Assembly (NCBI GenBank): GCA_963733845.1 | Contig: CAVTEM010000007.1 | Coordinates: 1,178,001 to 1,242,000 of the forward strand | Length of the DNA stretch: 64,000 bases | Direction of reading: 5' to 3' | Source of the DNA: DATFQE01 sp963733845 | GTDB lineage: Bacteria > Actinomycetota > Thermoleophilia > Gaiellales > Gaiellaceae | Shown here: positions 61,198-64,000 of the stretch, piece after piece | Position numbering within the stretch: the stretch's first letter is position 1 | How the letters are laid out: every line of letters starts with the position of its first letter | Notes under the pieces: generated by a model | Database searches by the model: none | Told to the model about the DNA's origin: nothing | Seen by the model: the letters and a program-made list of their open reading frames with translations, nothing else | Program-made: the position numbers and the translations under genes

Positions 61198-62382
61198 ATG
61201 AGAGGTGCCAGACGGTGGGGCGTTCTTGCGGCGGGCGTGGCGGTTGTCGTCGCCCTCGTCGGATCGACCGGCGGTACGGCTTCGGTCAAGCAGAGTGGAC
61301 CGATCGTGATCGGCTGGGCGTTCGACGCGAAGGGGCAGATGGCGCCGTTCGACGGCCCGGCCCTCGCCACGGCGAAGATCCGCGTCAAGGAGGTCAACGC
61401 GAAGGGCGGCGTTGGCGGCAGGATGCTACGGCTCGACACCTGCGACACGCAGAACAACAACCCTGCGCGCGCCAAGTCGTGCGCACGGAGGCTGCTCAGC
61501 GGCGGAGCGGACATCATCTTCACGACCTGCGACGTCGACTTCGCGACGCCGGTCGTCCAGGAGGCGATCAACCGCGGCGTCCTGGCGGTCTCGACGTGCA
61601 TCGGCACCGACCAGATGGGCCCGAAGCGCTTCGGCAAGACGAAGGGCAGGCTCGCGTTCAGCTTCGGCAACGTCGCTCAGGACGAGGGCTCGGCCATGGC
61701 CGAGTACGCGTACAAGCGCGGCTGGCGGACGGCAGGGCTGGGCACCAACACGCTGCTCGTGTACTTCAAGAACGTCGTGCAGGCGTTCGACAAGCGCTTC
61801 ACGCAACTGGGCGGCCGGGTGGTCGCGCGTGAGAACTACGCGACGGGCGCCAACAACGTCCAGACGGCGGTCGGACGGCTGAACAGCACGCGCGCCGACG
61901 TCTACGTCACCTCGACGGCCTTCGGTGAGCTGCCGGCGTTCGTCTCGGGGTTCCGCTCGCTCGGGAACCAGACGCCGATCCTCAACTCCTGGGCCGGCGA
62001 CGGCACCTACTGGGCCACGAAGAGCCCGCAGGTGACCAACTACTACGCGGTCACGTACGCCTCCGTGTTCGGCGACGAGCCGAACCTGGCCGTGCGGAAG
62101 CTCGCGAAGCAGGTCAAGGCGGGAACCGGCGGCTTCGTGCAGGGCGCCGGCACGATCGACGGGATCGTCGTCGCGATCAAGCGGGCGAACGGCTCGACGA
62201 ACGGTGCTGCGCTGGCCACCCAGCTGGAGAAGTTCAAGAAGGTGCCGACGATCGCCGGCAAGGTGAGCTTCTCGAAGCAGCTGCACAGCGTCTTCGGACG
62301 CCAGTACCGCGTGATCCGGATCCAGAACAACAAGGGCAAGGTCGTCGGCTCCGTCACCGCCAAGGTCGTCCCGAAGATCTAG
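61198..62382 (+). CDS. Branched-chain-type ABC transporter substrate-binding protein
   Basis: 394 residues. N-terminal signal peptide (RRWGVLAAGVAVVVALVGSTGG), no lipobox cysteine, so secreted or membrane-tethered otherwise. Periplasmic-binding fold type I (PIVIGWAFDAKGQMAPFDGP, KEVNAKGGVGGRMLRLDTCD). Captures the solute for the LivGFH transporter that follows. The neighbours suggest an aromatic, amide or oxo-acid ligand rather than leucine. Confidence 0.9.
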   Translation: MRGARRWGVLAAGVAVVVALVGSTGGTASVKQSGPIVIGWAFDAKGQMAPFDGPALATAKIRVKEVNAKGGVGGRMLRLDTCDTQNNNPARAKSCARRLLSGGADIIFTTCDVDFATPVVQEAINRGVLAVSTCIGTDQMGPKRFGKTKGRLAFSFGNVAQDEGSAMAEYAYKRGWRTAGLGTNTLLVYFKNVVQAFDKRFTQLGGRVVARENYATGANNVQTAVGRLNSTRADVYVTSTAFGELPAFVSGFRSLGNQTPILNSWAGDGTYWATKSPQVTNYYAVTYASVFGDEPNLAVRKLAKQVKAGTGGFVQGAGTIDGIVVAIKRANGSTNGAALATQLEKFKKVPTIAGKVSFSKQLHSVFGRQYRVIRIQNNKGKVVGSVTAKVVPKI

Positions 62383-62385
62383 GGC

Positions 62386-63160
62386 TTGGCCGCGGCGACG
62401 ATCGCCTCGGAGGCGGAGAGGAGGCCCGGAGAAGCTCTTCGGGCCTCCTCCGTCTCGCGGTCGTTCGAGGGCGTCCGCGCACTCTCCGACGTCACGCTCG
62501 AGCTGCACCGGCACGAGGTCGTCGGCCTGATCGGGCCGAACGGCGCCGGCAAGTCGACGCTCGTCAACGTGCTCTCGGGCTTCGACTTCCCGACCGCCGG
62601 GAGCGTCGAGCTCGCAGGCCGGCGGGTCACCGGTTGGAGCGCGCACCGCCGCGCCCGGGCCGGGCTGGCGCGCACGTTCCAGCACAGCCGCTCGTTCCGC
62701 CAGCTCACCGTGCGGGAGAACGTCGAGGTCGCAGCACTCGGCGTCCGCGCAGGCCCTCGCAAGGCCCGCCGTCGCGCGGACGATCTGCTCGAGCTGCTGG
62801 GCCTGGCGGGGCTGGCCGAGGCGCCTGCCGGGCACGCTGGCACACGGCGACGAACGGCGGCTCGGCGTCGCCCGCGCGCTCGCCACCGAGCCGGCGTTCG
62901 TGCTGCTGGACGAGCCGGCCGCAGGTCTGCCCGAGGCCGAGGTGCCCGAGTTCGCCGCCGTCGTGCGCTCGGTGCGTGACGACCACGCGGCCGGGGTGCT
63001 GCTGATCGACCACAACATCGCGCTCGTCATGGACGTCTGCGACCGGATCCAGGTGCTCGACCAGGGCCAGACGCTCGCCGAGGGCACACCCGAAGAGATC
63101 CGGCGCAACCTCGACGTGGCCGCCGCCTACCTCGGCGAGCCGGCGGTGACCGATGGCTGA
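62386..63160 (+). CDS. livG: ABC transporter ATP-binding protein LivG (one +1 frameshift)
   Basis: About 257 residues when corrected. Walker A GPNGAGKST; after one extra base at about 62830-62833 the frame resumes TLAHGDERRLGVARALATEP (a degenerate signature, not LSGGQ) and FVLLDEPAAGL (Walker B). TTG 62386 is the only start in frame upstream, 3 bp after livJ-type stop; it lacks a strong SD and a strong hairpin lies inside the first codons. Confidence 0.83.
62418..62450 (+). terminator. Perfect 11-bp hairpin near the start of livG
   Basis: GAGGAGGCCCG (62418-62428) pairs with CGGGCCTCCTC (62440-62450). It resembles the 6780 terminator in base make-up. It may reduce read-through after the binding-protein gene, which is commonly made in excess. 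Confidence 0.45.
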
Positions 63161-63866
63161 ACCGGCACTCGAGCTCGCCGGCCTCGAGATCCGCTACGGC
63201 GCCGTCGCCGCCGTGCGCGATGTCAGCCTGCGCGTCGAGCAGGGCGAGATCGTCGGCCTGATCGGGCCGAACGGCGCCGGCAAGTCGACGACGCTGCACG
63301 CCATCACCGGTCTCGTCCCGGCTCACGCCGGCGACGTGCGCCTGGCCGGCCGCTCCATCCTCGGCCGCTCTCCCGAGGCGATCGCGCACGACGGTGTCGC
63401 GCTCGTTCCCGAAGGGCGGCGGATCTTTGCCGACTTCAGCGTCGAGGAGAACCTCCGGCTGGGGCTCGCCGCCCGCCGCGGTCGCAACGGCCGTGGAGCC
63501 CTCGCGGAAGCGTACGAGCTCTTCCCCGTCCTGCAGGAGTTCCGCCGCCGCTCGGCCGGGGCGCTCTCCGGGGGCCAGCAGCAGCAGCTCGCGATCGGAC
63601 GAGCGCTCGTGGCGCGCCCCGAGGTGCTCCTGCTCGACGAGCCGTCGCTCGGGCTCGCCCCCGTGCTCGTGGACGAGGTCTTCGGCGCGCTCGGACGGAT
63701 CAGGGAGGGAGGCGTGTCGATCCTGCTCGTCGAGCAGCGCGCGCAGCGGACGGTGGCGCTCGCCGACCGGACGCACGTCCTCGCGAACGGCGAGCTGCGC
63801 ATGACCCTCAGCCCTGCCGACGCGGACGAGACGGAGAAGATCGTGGCCGCGTACCTCGCCTCATGA
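63153..63866 (+). CDS. livF: ABC transporter ATP-binding protein LivF
   Basis: 237 residues, complete: Walker A GPNGAGKST, ALVPEGRRIFADFSVEENL, signature LSGGQQQQLAIGRAL, Walker B VLLLDEPSLGL. Pairs with LivG. Overlaps livG by 8 bp and the permease by 4 bp. Confidence 0.93.
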   Translation: MAEPALELAGLEIRYGAVAAVRDVSLRVEQGEIVGLIGPNGAGKSTTLHAITGLVPAHAGDVRLAGRSILGRSPEAIAHDGVALVPEGRRIFADFSVEENLRLGLAARRGRNGRGALAEAYELFPVLQEFRRRSAGALSGGQQQQLAIGRALVARPEVLLLDEPSLGLAPVLVDEVFGALGRIREGGVSILLVEQRAQRTVALADRTHVLANGELRMTLSPADADETEKIVAAYLAS

Positions 63867-64000
63867 GCGTCCTCGCCGCCTTCGACGCGCAGACGTTCGT
63901 GGACGCGGTCGGGCTCGGCGCCGTCTACGCCCTCATGGCCGTCGGGATCGGGCTCGTCTTCGGCGTGCTGCGCCTCGTCAACTTCGCCTACGGCCAGCTG
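63863..64000 (+). CDS. livH: Branched-chain-type ABC permease LivH, N-terminal part
   Basis: First 46 codons before the window ends: TFVDAVGLGAVYALMAVGIG and LVFGVLRLVNFAYGQL, the signature first helices of LivH. ATG overlaps livF (ATGA). Confidence 0.9.
   Translation, partial: MSVLAAFDAQTFVDAVGLGAVYALMAVGIGLVFGVLRLVNFAYGQL

Overview
This window is very GC-rich, densely packed, and uses GTG and TTG starts freely, with stop/start overlaps of the ATGA, GTGA and TGATG type. The gene content suggests an actinobacterium, most likely of the Thermoleophilia (Gaiellales/Solirubrobacterales). The main hints are four giant LuxR-type AAA regulators, a fused MFS/cNMP-binding protein, actinobacterial small proteins, and many genes whose -10 box lies only about 6 nt before the start codon, so that they look leaderless. 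This is inference from gene content, not a phylogenetic placement.

Layout. 0-5.3 kb: start of a homocysteine S-methyltransferase gene (minus strand) with a 440-bp leader full of hairpins, an SDR oxidoreductase, a DppA-type D-aminopeptidase, a DEAD-box helicase, an ECF sigma factor with a coupled small protein, and a cyclodeaminase-like protein. 5.3-13.2 kb: subtilisin, GAF protein, a repeat-bearing acidic protein, MFS-cNMP protein, methyltransferase, cupin, flavoprotein disulfide reductase and a neutral zinc metallopeptidase. 13.4-25.8 kb: an efflux/regulator block made of an MMPL pump, three tandem LuxR-AAA regulators and a DHA2 MFS pump. 25.9-35.6 kb: a redox/stress/carbon block with SthA, a DedA - GH15 - glucokinase-like - Zwf operon, a K+ channel, a primary-type sigma factor, thioredoxin and two paralogous small proteins. 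35.6-42.3 kb: an epimerase/bicupin pair, a stretch of decayed genes, a GNAT, an operon of truncated GH15, K+ channel and hydrolase, and a second DHA2 pump divergent from a fourth LuxR-AAA regulator (42.4-45.2 kb).

45.3-64 kb is one long catabolic gene train on the plus strand. It contains a three-subunit molybdenum hydroxylase with a CoxG-like protein, flavin reductase, two LLM flavin oxidoreductases, M20 and M24 peptidase-like hydrolases, an FAH-family hydrolase, a methyltransferase, a DRE-TIM (LeuA-like) synthase, a RidA protein, an FAD oxidoreductase, a sugar isomerase-like protein, a ketopantoate-reductase-like protein, and a branched-chain-type ABC transporter that runs off the window. 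A clear TTGACA/TTGAAT promoter precedes it. The set fits uptake and stepwise opening of an unknown, probably N-containing, cyclic compound.

Three points cut across the window. (1) A 19-bp partly palindromic motif (TCGCATCGGYGANATCGCC) occurs at six intergenic or near-promoter sites, next to all three efflux pumps, two LuxR regulators, SthA, thioredoxin, the sigma factor and GH15; it looks like the operator of an undescribed regulon. (2) The leader of the homocysteine methyltransferase gene carries four hairpins with nearly the same loop but different, compensated stems. (3) At least nine single-base insertions, all +1 and mostly in short G/C runs, break otherwise well-conserved genes; the one-sided pattern points to sequencing or assembly error rather than true pseudogenes.
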